Below are positions 25,105 to 33,076 of a DNA stretch of 42,277 nucleotides, in pieces (position 1 is the first letter of the stretch; each line of letters starts with the position of its first letter). Source of the DNA: Solirhodobacter olei. Its GTDB lineage: Bacteria; Pseudomonadota; Alphaproteobacteria; Rhodobacterales; Rhodobacteraceae. The stretch lies in contig NZ_RRYH01000038.1 in the NCBI RefSeq assembly GCF_004010155.1, positions 1 through 42,277 of the forward strand, read 5' to 3'. Made by a program: the position numbers and the translations under genes. The notes under the pieces are model-generated. The model was given only the letters and a program-made list of their open reading frames with translations, was not told where the DNA came from and searched no databases.

Positions 25105-25126
25105 GCGCCCGCCAGTGGGCGGGCGC
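25105..25126. terminator. Strong GC stem-loop downstream of the DUF1344 gene
   Basis: GCGCCCGCC (25105-25113) and GGCGGGCGC (25118-25126) form a perfect 9-bp stem with an AGTG loop. It lies 63 bp beyond the stop of the minus-strand DUF1344 gene. No T-run follows on the minus strand (CTTT follows on the plus strand), so it is either a Rho-type or bidirectional 3' end structure. Confidence 0.45.
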
Positions 25127-25188
25127 CTTTGATATCCGCTTTGGGAGTTGGTGCCCTTGGGCCCCGTTCCACTCTGCGCGGTGCGCGA

Positions 25189-25458
25189 TCAGCTGGCAGG
25201 GGTCACGTCAGTGACAACCCACTTGCCGTTGATATCTTTCCAGTGGAAATCCACCCTGGCACCCGGCTGCAGCCGTTCGTGCAAAGCGGCCGGCAGGACG
25301 TTGTGGGTCGTTCCGTGGGCGAAAGTCACCGTCATCGCTGCGGGATCGATAGCCGTGATAATTGCCCCAGTATAATCTCCGCTGTCCTGGGCGGAAGCCA
25401 CCAGCGGGGCGAATGAAAACACGGCCGCCACAGCGGCCGGAATCAGAATTATCTTCAT
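25189..25458 (-). CDS. Small exported DUF1344-like protein
   Basis: An 89-residue protein: a Sec signal peptide (residues 1-23, cleavage after ASA) and one small beta-rich domain, with DYTGAIITAIDPAAMTVTFAHGTTHNVLP and LQPGARVDFHW then KWVVTDVTPA. This matches the pattern of DUF1344 periplasmic proteins of Rhizobiales and Rhodobacterales, whose role is unknown. ATG 25458 is fixed by an ideal AAGGAGG six bases upstream; the frame continues 100 residues further upstream without a family pattern. It is monocistronic here. Confidence 0.75.
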   Translation of the reverse strand: MKIILIPAAVAAVFSFAPLVASAQDSGDYTGAIITAIDPAAMTVTFAHGTTHNVLPAALHERLQPGARVDFHWKDINGKWVVTDVTPAS

Positions 25459-26284
25459 GTCAGCCTCCTTCTTCGGTCGTGCACGGTTAGTATCTACGTC
25501 ACGACTGTGGACGATATTCGCTTGTCCCGTCGGCCCATTCTGGCCCGGCAAGTCGTCGTCCGTAGCGAGCCATATGGGGCCGTGAGGAACGAATGAAAGG
25601 CGAATGAGGGGCGAGACGCTCCCTTGGCTTCGCCTCGGCGGTTTGGCGCCACAAACGTGCCTCTCCAGGTGTTTTCGATGGGCACTCGGCCGCCGAGCAC
25701 GAACAGCAATAAGCGTGGCAGGAAACATTGCGCAATTGCCTTGAGGCCAAGAAAACAAACGAAAAACTTGCCCTCGCCTCTGTCGGGGAAGACTTCCTAC
25801 GGCAGCTATGGGGACTTTTCTAAGAGTGCCGAATGACCGTTATCAACGACCCAGGTTTGTTTTCGTGCTCGGCTGCAGCGACGCATGAGTCGCGATAAAA
25901 CTGATAGTCGCTTTCAGGTGAGGCGCTGCGTTCGGGATGCGGTTAGGAGACTTTGGAAACAACCGATATCGGTCTTTCAGGCCTCTAACTGGCCGCTGAA
26001 ATGATTGGGTGTTTTGGATAACATGATGCGCTTCGGGGCGGCCTTCGCCTGAATGGCAGTCGCGGCCGAGCTTTCGCTGTCCTTGCGTCACGTCAAGGCG
26101 GATCATCCGAAACCGTGCGATCAGGGCCGCGATGCAGCCTTGGGTAGGGCGTGGGAGCGGGGACTTTGGATGATCAATCTGACCGCCGCAGGGCGAGGTT
26201 CTGAACCAAGTCTAATGCTGTTCCCGCAGCTTGGATGGCATTGATGCCGCTGGCGACTGGACGGTCCAAGAAGGGGGCAGTTCG
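25459..26284. other. Gap without a convincing gene
   Basis: About 825 bp between a minus-strand DUF1344 gene and the glycine-zipper gene. Frames at 25624-25836 (+) and 25843-26106 (-) are open, but their translations show no domain. The minus one (FQRPVRGLKDRYRLFPKSPN) has transposase-like composition without an alignable motif. It must contain the promoters of both flanking genes, but I could not pick them by eye. Confidence 0.45.
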
Positions 26285-26749
26285 ATGCTGAAACCTTCAA
26301 TGTTGGCGCCAGCTGCGCTTGCGGTGCGCGCCTGCGATCAAAGTTATACGCCTTATGCGCAGGGGCTGGGCTTGGGCTACGGCGCAGCGTCACCGGCAAC
26401 CTACAGTAAGGATGGCACGATCATACATGTACGATCCGCGACGATGGAGCGCACCGCTGAGGACGAACAGGTGGTCGGCGCCATCGCAGGCGGTCTGGTC
26501 GCGGCCGTCATCGGCCACGAGTTCGGTGCAGGGATCGGTCAGGACCTGATGACGGGCGCCGGCGTCATTACCGGCGCGGTCATTGGCAGCAATCTGTTTA
26601 GACGCTCTGGAACCTATGCGTCGCAGGCTTGGACAATCCGCCTTGATAGCGGCAGTACGAGTAGGGTCATCCAACCTTCCGACCTCTTCCGGGTTGGTAA
26701 GAGGGTCCGGGTCGTCCAGCGTGAAGACGAAAAATACCTGGAGCGTTAA
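26285..26749 (+). CDS. Glycine-zipper (SlyB / 17-kDa antigen-like) envelope protein
   Basis: A 154-residue protein with a short hydrophobic head (MLAPAALAVRAC), where a Cys at residue 17 could be lipidated, although Arg at -2 makes the lipobox poor. Residues 61-102 hold a glycine zipper (VVGAIAGGLVAAVIGHEFGAG, then GAGVITGAVIGSN), the two-helix repeat of SlyB/PcP-type outer-membrane lipoproteins. The C terminus (AWTIRLDSGSTSRVIQPSDLFRVGKRVRVVQ) is also characteristic. It probably supports envelope integrity. The ribosome site is AAGGGGG before ATG 26285. The MgtC-like gene follows after 38 bp. Confidence 0.75.
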   Translation: MLKPSMLAPAALAVRACDQSYTPYAQGLGLGYGAASPATYSKDGTIIHVRSATMERTAEDEQVVGAIAGGLVAAVIGHEFGAGIGQDLMTGAGVITGAVIGSNLFRRSGTYASQAWTIRLDSGSTSRVIQPSDLFRVGKRVRVVQREDEKYLER

Positions 26750-26787
26750 CCTGGCTCAACACTAGGTCCGGCCGAGGAGCGATCCGC

Positions 26788-28044
26788 GTGACTGAGAGTG
26801 ACCTCTTTTACAGGCTTGGTGTTGCCACTGCGATAGGGCTTATGGTCGGTCTCGAGCGGGGCTGGCGAGAGAGAGAGGCCGAAAGCGGAAGCCGTACTGC
26901 GGGAATACGGACGTATGCGGTCACAGGCCTGCTGGGCGGGAGTGCAATGGCGGTTATGCCACCCCCTGCGATGCCCTTGGTGTTTGTGGCAGCTCTCATC
27001 GTCTTCGGTGTGCTATTCGGGCTCTTTTCGCTTCGCGAGGCTCGGGCGGATCGCACGTTCTCGGTGACTGGTACCATAGCCGCTCTCTGCGTCTTTATGC
27101 TCGGCGGTCTGGCGGTGACGGGTGAGATCGAAGTCGCGGCGGCCGGAGGAACGGTCCTGGCCGCGGTCCTTGCGAGCAGGGAGATCCTGCACCAGTGGCT
27201 GCGCCGGATCACATGGATCGAAATCCGATCCGCCATTGTCCTTGCAGTGATGACTGCAGTCATCCTGCCGCTGCTCCCGAACAGGACGGTTGATCCATGG
27301 GGCGGTCTCAACCCATGGGATATATGGCTCTTCACCGTCCTCACCGCGGCAATCTCTTATGTCGGCTACATCCTGATCCGTATTGCAGGACCAACCCGCG
27401 GCTTGGCCCTCAGCAGTCTTGCGGGCGGCCTGGTGTCCTCTACGGCCACCGTTCTTGCCCTCGCTCGACAGGCGGCAACCGGAGGTCCGGAAAGGTTGCT
27501 TTCCGCGGGTGCTGCACTCGCTTCGATGGTTTCCGTGCTTCGGGCGAGTGTGATCGTGCTGATTGTGTCTCCCTCTGTTTTCCTGTTGGTCATCCCAGTA
27601 ACCGCAGTTGCCGCATCGGTGCTCGGAATCGGGGGCGGCCTTCTTATGCTCCGAGCATCGGCAGTCTCGGCCAATAGCCGAGAGCCTGGAAACCCCTTTC
27701 AACTGATGCCCCTACTCGTCTTCGCCGCATTCTTTGCGGCAGTATCAACGCTGAACGCCGCACTCTCACCCCGCCTTGGTGAACAGAGCGTGATCGTTAG
27801 CGCTGCGGTGTCGGGATTGTTCGATGTCGACGTTGCGGTCCTTAGCTCGCTGCGCCTGACCGCTCAGGCAATCGCGTCCTCAGACATTGCACTGGCCGTG
27901 CTGAGTGGGATGGCCGCTAACGCGTTGGTGCGACTTGGGATCGCTTACTGGACACCAGGCATCCGGTTTTTCGCCCCGTTCGCGACGTTGACGCTTCTTG
28001 CTATCGGCTCTGGCGTTGTCGTCTGGAGCCTCATTCATGGATGA
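26788..28044 (+). CDS. MgtC/SapB-DUF4010 membrane protein
   Basis: A 418-residue protein with about 12 hydrophobic segments. Residues 1-140 match MgtC/SapB: GVATAIGLMVGLERGWRE, then AGIRTYAVTGLLGG, the conserved ERGWR and GIRTY elements of the MgtC head. The rest matches DUF4010: ISYVGYILIRIAGPTRGLALSSLAGGLVSSTAT and GLFDVDVAVLSSLRL. MgtC proteins help survival at low Mg2+ and acid stress; the role of DUF4010 fusions is not known. It starts at GTG 26788 with GAGGAG eight bases before it. It lies between an envelope protein and a cation antiporter. Confidence 0.88.
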   Translation: MTESDLFYRLGVATAIGLMVGLERGWREREAESGSRTAGIRTYAVTGLLGGSAMAVMPPPAMPLVFVAALIVFGVLFGLFSLREARADRTFSVTGTIAALCVFMLGGLAVTGEIEVAAAGGTVLAAVLASREILHQWLRRITWIEIRSAIVLAVMTAVILPLLPNRTVDPWGGLNPWDIWLFTVLTAAISYVGYILIRIAGPTRGLALSSLAGGLVSSTATVLALARQAATGGPERLLSAGAALASMVSVLRASVIVLIVSPSVFLLVIPVTAVAASVLGIGGGLLMLRASAVSANSREPGNPFQLMPLLVFAAFFAAVSTLNAALSPRLGEQSVIVSAAVSGLFDVDVAVLSSLRLTAQAIASSDIALAVLSGMAANALVRLGIAYWTPGIRFFAPFATLTLLAIGSGVVVWSLIHG

Positions 28045-28183
28045 TATCATTTGCCGCATATAACGGGCCTTGAGCTCGCGCCGTCGAGCGGCCGACGCTG
28101 ACAGTAGAGTTCGGCATTAGAGCCGCACCGACCATGCTCTCGAAGGTCATCATCCTTTCTCGCCGCGCAAGGAAGCCTGAGCC

Positions 28184-29194
28184 ATGACTCCCACTGCCGT
28201 CCCCTGGCTGGAGCTCGGGCTTTGCGCCGCGGTGATTGCCATTGCCGGCTCGGTTCTGGTTCGCTACGGGGAGGCGGTGGCACGCCTCACCGGTCTGTCA
28301 CGTTCTTGGGTGGGACTAGTGCTGTTGGCGACGGCGACTTCGCTGCCGGAGCTTTTCACCGGAATCAGCGCCGTTACCGCTGCGGGCGCGCCCAACATCG
28401 CGGTGGGCGATGCGCTTGGCAGCTGCGTCTTCAACCTTCTCCTGCTGGTCTTGCTTGACGAGCTCAGCCGCTCGGAGCCGATGTACCGCCGTATCGATCA
28501 GGGCCACATTCTGACGGCGGGCTTCGGCGTCATCATGATCGGCGCGGTGGGCGCACTGGTCCTGCTCAGCCGGGAGCAGCTCGACCTCCGCTTCCTCCAC
28601 ATCAGCGCCTACACACCGCTAATCATCGTGGTCTACCTCGTCGCCATGCGCGCCGCCTTCGACTACGAGCGGCGGAGCCGGAGCCACGCGGCGCCGGAGG
28701 AGGCCATTGAGGGGCTCACCCTGCGGACCGCCCTGCTGCGCTACATGGCGGCTGCGATCTTCGTCGTCGCAGCGGGCAGTTGGCTGCCCTTCGTGGGTCA
28801 GGACATCGCCACGGCGATGGGCTGGAAGCCGACCTTCGTCGGCACGCTGCTGATCGCCGGGGCCACTTCTCTGCCGGAGCTGGTAGTCACAGTCTCTGCC
28901 CTGCGGATCGGGGCGGTGGACATGGCTATCGGCAATCTCCTCGGCAGCAACCTCTTCGACATCCTAATCATTGCGATCGATGATATCGCCTACACCAAGG
29001 GGCCACTGCTCTCCTCCGTCGCCTTGGCTCATGCCATCACCGCCTTCGCCGCGGTCATCATGTCGGGCATCTTCGTCGTGGCGATGCTCTTCAAGCCTGA
29101 GACCCGCCTGCGCGGCACCGTCGGCTGGGTCAGCCTGTCGATGCTGGTTGTCTACCTATTCAGCTCCTACGCGGTTTACCTCCATGGGCTCTGA
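28184..29194 (+). CDS. Calcium/sodium:cation antiporter (CaCA family)
   Basis: A 336-residue inner-membrane antiporter with 10-11 spans. Two inverted alpha repeats carry the ion-binding signatures: ATATSLPEL with AVGDALGSCVFNLLL (about 49-90) and AGATSLPELVVTVSAL with AIGNLLGSNLFDIL (about 224-262), each having the Glu and the GS-N-FN/D motif of YrbG/NCX_Mj type exchangers. It exports Ca2+ (or Mn2+) in exchange for Na+ or H+. A 139-bp region separates it from the MgtC-like gene and carries no recognisable riboswitch. The ribosome site is AAGGAAG. Confidence 0.9.
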   Translation: MTPTAVPWLELGLCAAVIAIAGSVLVRYGEAVARLTGLSRSWVGLVLLATATSLPELFTGISAVTAAGAPNIAVGDALGSCVFNLLLLVLLDELSRSEPMYRRIDQGHILTAGFGVIMIGAVGALVLLSREQLDLRFLHISAYTPLIIVVYLVAMRAAFDYERRSRSHAAPEEAIEGLTLRTALLRYMAAAIFVVAAGSWLPFVGQDIATAMGWKPTFVGTLLIAGATSLPELVVTVSALRIGAVDMAIGNLLGSNLFDILIIAIDDIAYTKGPLLSSVALAHAITAFAAVIMSGIFVVAMLFKPETRLRGTVGWVSLSMLVVYLFSSYAVYLHGL

Positions 29195-29224
29195 CCCGGT
29201 CGGCGGAGGCAGGCCAGCGATACG

Positions 29225-29238
29225 TTGATCTGGGTCAT
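29225..29238 (+). promoter_or_regulatory. Weak candidate FNR/FixK-type site upstream of the universal stress protein
   Basis: TTGATCTGGGTCAT matches the FNR/FixK consensus TTGAT-N4-ATCAA fully in the left half and at three of five positions in the right half. It lies about 85-99 bp before the chosen start of the universal stress protein gene. A Crp/Fnr-type regulator gene ends the window. A chance match is possible. Confidence 0.2.
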
Positions 29239-29323
29239 GTCCCACCAAGAGATTTGCGGTCAGCATTATTTTGTCCGGCCCGACAGGGGGCCGCTCGACG
29301 CAATGATCAAGGCATGGGAGCCC

Positions 29324-30184
29324 ATGACACCGAAGTTGATCCTCGTTGCAACCGATATGTCTGAGCGGTCCGATCGCGCACTTGCGCGCGCCAGTCAGCT
29401 GGCCCGCCAGACCGGAGCCGCGCTTCACATCCTTCACGTGGTCGATGAGGAACTGCCCGCAACGATCGCCGAGGCGGAAATCGCCTCGGCGAAGGTCAAT
29501 CTGAACCAGCTCACCTCGGTGGGCAGAGGCCTTCGCGGACTCGAAGCCCGCCTGGAGGTCGTCCCTGGCGATCCCTGGAGGACGATTGTGCAGAAGGCGA
29601 ATCTTGTCGATGCCGATCTGATCGTCCTAGGGACCCACAGGCGACGCGGCCTTAGCGGCATGTTTGAGGGTACGACCATCGAGCGTGTAGCCCGAACGTC
29701 CGCACGACCTGTCTTGCGGGTTATGGCGCCGGCGCTTGAGGCATATAGAGAGGTACTCGTCGCCGTCGACTTCTCCGAGTGCGCGCGAGGCGCTGCGCGG
29801 CTCGCATTTGCTCTGGCCCCGACAGCGGCGGTGACGCTCGTGCACGCCTACCACATTCCCTACAAGGGGTTGACAGTGCACATCGGGCCGGAAGGCGATA
29901 TGTCCAAGGCTGAAAAGGATGAGATCGAGAGTGGCCTGAGCAAACAGATTGCCACGTTCCTGCGCGAGGTTGATGCGACCGGCCGGGACGTTCGGAGCTT
30001 CCTTGCCGAAGGCACCCCAGATCATGTTCTTCGACAGCAAATAGCCGCGCGGAACGCGGACCTACTTTGCCTTGGTCTTCATTCGCGATCCTGGCTCCAG
30101 GACTCGATCCTCGGCAGCACAGCCTGGGAGATGTTGGCGGACTGCCCATGCGACCTTCTTCTGGCGCCGCTTGAACGGAGATAG
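29324..30184 (+). CDS. Tandem universal stress protein
   Basis: A 286-residue protein with two UspA domains (about 1-137 and 142-286). Domain 1: KLILVATDMSERSDRALARA, ADLIVLGTHRRRGLSGMFEGTTIERV, the latter holding the G-x2-G-x9-G(S/T) ATP-binding pattern in a loose form. Domain 2: EVLVAVDFSECARGAARLA, ADLLCLGLHSRSW, with LGSTAWEML. In many proteobacteria such proteins are made in stationary phase or low oxygen. ATG 29324 is preferred as the family begins at (M)TPKLIL and GGGAG precedes it; TTG 29225 and ATG 29303 are in-frame alternatives. Just after the cation antiporter. Confidence 0.88.
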   Translation: MTPKLILVATDMSERSDRALARASQLARQTGAALHILHVVDEELPATIAEAEIASAKVNLNQLTSVGRGLRGLEARLEVVPGDPWRTIVQKANLVDADLIVLGTHRRRGLSGMFEGTTIERVARTSARPVLRVMAPALEAYREVLVAVDFSECARGAARLAFALAPTAAVTLVHAYHIPYKGLTVHIGPEGDMSKAEKDEIESGLSKQIATFLREVDATGRDVRSFLAEGTPDHVLRQQIAARNADLLCLGLHSRSWLQDSILGSTAWEMLADCPCDLLLAPLERR

Positions 30185-30470
30185 CTGTTCTCAATTGCAC
30201 GTCGGCGTCATGCAAGGCGGGCAGAAGCGAACTAAAGTGTGCAGAACGCCAAGCCAAGCGATTCAGTACCTTTTTGCCGCTCTCCTCTCAGGGGCTCCGG
30301 GCGATCTGGGATAGTCTTGTTCGGACGCGATCTGTTTCCATGAACTCATGGATCATGCATCGCCATCTCGTATTCTCCGGAGGTCGTCCGAGACCTTTCT
30401 CCCCAAGTACGACTTGAATGGGACGCAAGGGGCCAGGCTTCAAGCACTTCGGTCTCCGTAAGGTGGGCCA
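30185..30470. other. Convergent intergenic region, no gene seen
   Basis: 286 bp between the universal stress protein gene and the convergent SLC13 permease gene. No gene or T-tract terminator is evident. There is a short dyad GGTC/GACC around 30389-30405 followed by TTTC. Confidence 0.4.
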
Positions 30471-32234
30471 CTAGGGCCAGAAGACGGGCACCAGAACGAG
30501 GAGCAGCGTCAGGCTAAGGAGCGTCAGCGGAAGGCCGGCACGCACGAAGTCCAGAAACCGATAGCGCCCCAGATCGTAGACGAGCAGGCAAGCCGGTTCG
30601 AACGGCGACACAAAGGACAGGGACGCCGAGAGCGTCACCAGCACTGCCAGCGTACGCGGGTCCATATCAAGGCCGGGTGCTGCGGCCACCGCCACTGGCA
30701 AAACCGCAAGCGCCGCAGCCGCGTTCGACATCGGCTGAGTCAGAACGATGGTAAGAAGCGCGAAGATTGCCATAGCGACCCACGGACCGAAGCTCCTACC
30801 GGCGACCACTACATATCCGGCCAAGTACTGCGCCGCTCCTGTTTTCTCCATCGCAAGGCCAAGGCTCGTCATGCCTCCGATCAGGATTAGCAGGCGCCAA
30901 TCGATCGACTGGTAGGCCTGCTGCATGGAGATCCCGCCTGTTACTACAATGACAAGTACGGCCGTCAGGATTGCCACCGGGAAGGGCACGAGCCCGGCTG
31001 CGCCCGCAATGACGGCAATCACCATGGCAATGAGTGTCAGCAGGCCTTCGCGTGGCGTCATCGCTTCCGCGTCAACTTCCATCAGAACGCGAAGATCTTT
31101 GTCTCCGTGAAAGCGGCCCAATTCTTCTCGTGGCCCCTGCAGCAACAGAACATCACCTGCCTTGAGGCGCATGTTTTCGATGCGTGCGGGTCGACTCCCC
31201 CTATGGCGATAGACCGCGAGAACGATGCCGCGAAACTCATCGAAGAAACTGAGCTGTTTGAGAGTCTGCCCAACAAGGCGTGACTGCGGAGCGATCAACG
31301 CCTCAGCGAGCAGGAGATCCTCCCTCTCTGAATAGCGTTCGGAGAAATGCGCGTCAGGCTCGAGCCTATATTGCTTTGACTTCTTAAGGAGAAGGAGGCC
31401 CCGTCGCGTGGCGCGGATGATCAGCTCGTCACCGTCCCGCAGTTTGCGCGAGGGATGCGGCGCCAGTCTTTGCCCTGCGCGCTCGATCGCCAGTAGATCC
31501 GCCTCGAGTTGATCGAGCTTCAGTTCGTGCACTGGGCACCCGATCGCCTGTGACCCTGCCGGAAGACATAACGTCGTCACAAAGCTCTGCGGATCGGCCG
31601 TATCCTCGGACCCTTCCGCGGTTCGGGCGGGCAGAAACCAGCCCGCACCAAAGACCAGCCACAAGATTCCCACGCCGGCGATGATTGTTCCTATTCCTGC
31701 GAACTCGAACAACGAGAATGGCGCCATGCCGAGCCGCTCGACCATCGCACTGCCCGCGAGATTGGTCGATGTTCCTATGAGGGTGCAGGTCCCTCCGAGG
31801 ATCGACGCATAGGCCAAGGGCATGAGTACGCGGTTCGGGCTGATTCCAGCGTTGCGGGCTGCGCCGATGGCAGCTGGCGTCATGATCGCTGTAACATTGG
31901 TGTTGCTGAGAAAGGCTGAACTGGCTGCCGAGATCGACAGAAGCGCGAGAAGCAGCGAACTCTGACGCCCCCCAGCCAGCCGGTGGAGGGCGTCAGCGAG
32001 CCGCTCCATCGCCCCCGCCTTAACAATAGCCCCGGCGAGAACCATGATTGAGGCAAGCATGACGATAACGTCGCTTCCGAAGCCCGCGAATGCCTCGGCT
32101 GGTGTCAAAATGCCGGTCATCGTTAAGACGGCCACCACCGCAAGCGTGACCACATCGACAGAATACCATTCGGTGGTGAACAGAACCATCGCGGCGACGA
32201 AGAGCGAGAGAACGATCAGGATGTCCATCGTCAT
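30471..32234 (-). CDS. SLC13/DASS-type permease with RCK_C (TrkA-C) domains
   Basis: A 587-residue membrane protein with two sets of about six spans around a cytosolic insert. The N half has ADALHRLAGGRQSSLLLALL and SNTNVTAIMTPA, the C half TQPMSNAAAALAVLPVAV; both carry the SNT-type motif that binds Na+ and substrate in DASS carriers. The insert (about 205-375) contains two TrkA-C segments: GCPVHELKLDQLEADLLAIERAG and VGQTLKQLSFFDEFRGIVLAVYR, usual for ligand gating. Substrate in this subgroup ranges from sulfate to carboxylates; not determinable here. The start overlaps the stop of a decayed antiporter fragment (ATGA), so it was once in an operon with it. Confidence 0.85.
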   Translation of the reverse strand: MTMDILIVLSLFVAAMVLFTTEWYSVDVVTLAVVAVLTMTGILTPAEAFAGFGSDVIVMLASIMVLAGAIVKAGAMERLADALHRLAGGRQSSLLLALLSISAASSAFLSNTNVTAIMTPAAIGAARNAGISPNRVLMPLAYASILGGTCTLIGTSTNLAGSAMVERLGMAPFSLFEFAGIGTIIAGVGILWLVFGAGWFLPARTAEGSEDTADPQSFVTTLCLPAGSQAIGCPVHELKLDQLEADLLAIERAGQRLAPHPSRKLRDGDELIIRATRRGLLLLKKSKQYRLEPDAHFSERYSEREDLLLAEALIAPQSRLVGQTLKQLSFFDEFRGIVLAVYRHRGSRPARIENMRLKAGDVLLLQGPREELGRFHGDKDLRVLMEVDAEAMTPREGLLTLIAMVIAVIAGAAGLVPFPVAILTAVLVIVVTGGISMQQAYQSIDWRLLILIGGMTSLGLAMEKTGAAQYLAGYVVVAGRSFGPWVAMAIFALLTIVLTQPMSNAAAALAVLPVAVAAAPGLDMDPRTLAVLVTLSASLSFVSPFEPACLLVYDLGRYRFLDFVRAGLPLTLLSLTLLLVLVPVFWP

Positions 32235-32473
32235 TGCGTGCCACCGTCATTTGTCCGCTTCAAACGAACCGCGCCAGCGCCGGCGCCCCGGCTCAGCCCT
32301 TGCATCACACGTCGAAACTCGTCTCGCTTTTCGTGGATCGTTGCGATTGCAGATCCTGCGGGAACCCCCAGCCCGACCAGTGCGGCTTCCGAGAGCTGGA
32401 GGAGTTTCGGGCTACCGCCGCCTACACCCACATTCACACCGCAATAATGCTCACGCTTCGCGATCGAAGCCAT
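32231..32473 (-). pseudogene. C-terminal fragment of a cation:proton antiporter-like (CPA2/KefB) protein
   Basis: An 80-residue frame opening at ATG 32473, with a TGA stop shortly upstream (32485-32483). From LLQLSEAALVGLGVPAGSAI onward, then IHEKRDEFRRVMQ, it resembles the last helical segment of KefB-type antiporters after their RCK domain. The rest of the gene is absent. Its TGA overlaps the ATG of the SLC13 permease gene, the junction expected of an intact operon, so I read it as a remnant that lost its 5' part. The family call is tentative. Confidence 0.35.
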
Positions 32474-32528
32474 CTCAGGCAATCAGGCGATCTCATCGAA
32501 ATCCGTGGCGATACCCCGGCCTTCCGAG

Positions 32529-32780
32529 CTACTTGGTCATAGGCTCGCGAGTCCCAGCCCCACGCGCTCCAAAGCCTGGCTCCGGACTCCTGCTAGCCCG
32601 GTCCCGCAGCGGGATTACCCGTGCCGAGTGACGGGTCGCACGAGGAGTTTGGGGTGGCGGCGCTCCCATCGCATCAGGCGCCCGCTCGTCATGGGTCAGC
32701 GCTTCTTCGAGTTCGCTGATATTGGCACTGTGGAAGAAGCGCGTTGCCATGATCATGTCGTGAAGACTGTTGAAATACAT
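32529..32780 (-). CDS. Small unknown protein
   Basis: An 83-residue ORF starting at ATG 32780 behind AGGAGG (9 nt spacing) and overlapping the end of the DUF465 ORF. The head (MYFNSLHDMIMATRFFHSAN, then ISELEEALTHDE) looks protein-like and helical; the tail is Arg/Pro-rich and low in information. I do not recognise the family. It lies in the minus-strand series after the isocitrate-dehydrogenase-like gene and before the decayed antiporter fragment. Confidence 0.4.
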   Translation of the reverse strand: MYFNSLHDMIMATRFFHSANISELEEALTHDERAPDAMGAPPPQTPRATRHSARVIPLRDRASRSPEPGFGARGAGTREPMTK

Positions 32781-33076
32781 CTCCGAAGGCCTCCTATGAG
32801 CTTAAACGGTGGGCAGGGACAGCCCGCCCCGACGCGCACATTGCTGCCGTGATGGAAGGTCAAGTCGTGACATCTCCGCGCGCTCAGGGTCCTGAGCAGG
32901 CCCTCGTGGAGAGCAAGGTCGTCCCTGAGGCGCAGCTTCTGGCGCTTGAGCCTCTGGACCAAGGAGGCCTCAGGTAGCGGATTCCGTGTTTCCCTGGCGA
33001 CCTCCGCGTCGAGCGCTCGGTGACGGGTGCGCATCGCCGCGATGCGGGCCTCGAGGGCGGCGGGGTGCTTGGTCAT
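32753..33076 (-). CDS. DUF465 (YdcH-like) small helical protein
   Basis: A 107-residue ORF. Residues 5-66 match the DUF465/YdcH pattern: ALEARIAAMRTRHRALDAEV, then VQRLKRQKLRLRDDLALHEG, two long helices forming a hairpin. Family members are about 70 residues, so the Cys-rich tail from about residue 68 is odd; it contains the ribosome site of the next ORF and may result from loss of the original stop. Its ATG overlaps the stop of the isocitrate-dehydrogenase-like gene (TGATG), so the pair should be translationally coupled. Function of the family is unknown. Confidence 0.65.
   Translation of the reverse strand: MTKHPAALEARIAAMRTRHRALDAEVARETRNPLPEASLVQRLKRQKLRLRDDLALHEGLLRTLSARRCHDLTFHHGSNVRVGAGCPCPPFKLIGGLRRCISTVFTT

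Noticed and set aside
25843-26106. Minus-strand ORF with transposase-like composition (RGLKDRYRLFPKSPN)
   Set aside because: I could not align it with any transposase family; no catalytic residue context, no terminal repeats.
28041-28050. ATGATATCAT palindrome at the end of the MgtC-like gene
   Set aside because: Ten bases long and without T-run or second copy; expected by chance in a window of this size.
28045-28183. Possible metal riboswitch (yybP-ykoY type) before the cation antiporter
   Set aside because: The conserved loops of that riboswitch are not recognisable; only a 10-bp palindrome (ATGATATCAT, 28041-28050) at the end of the previous gene is seen.
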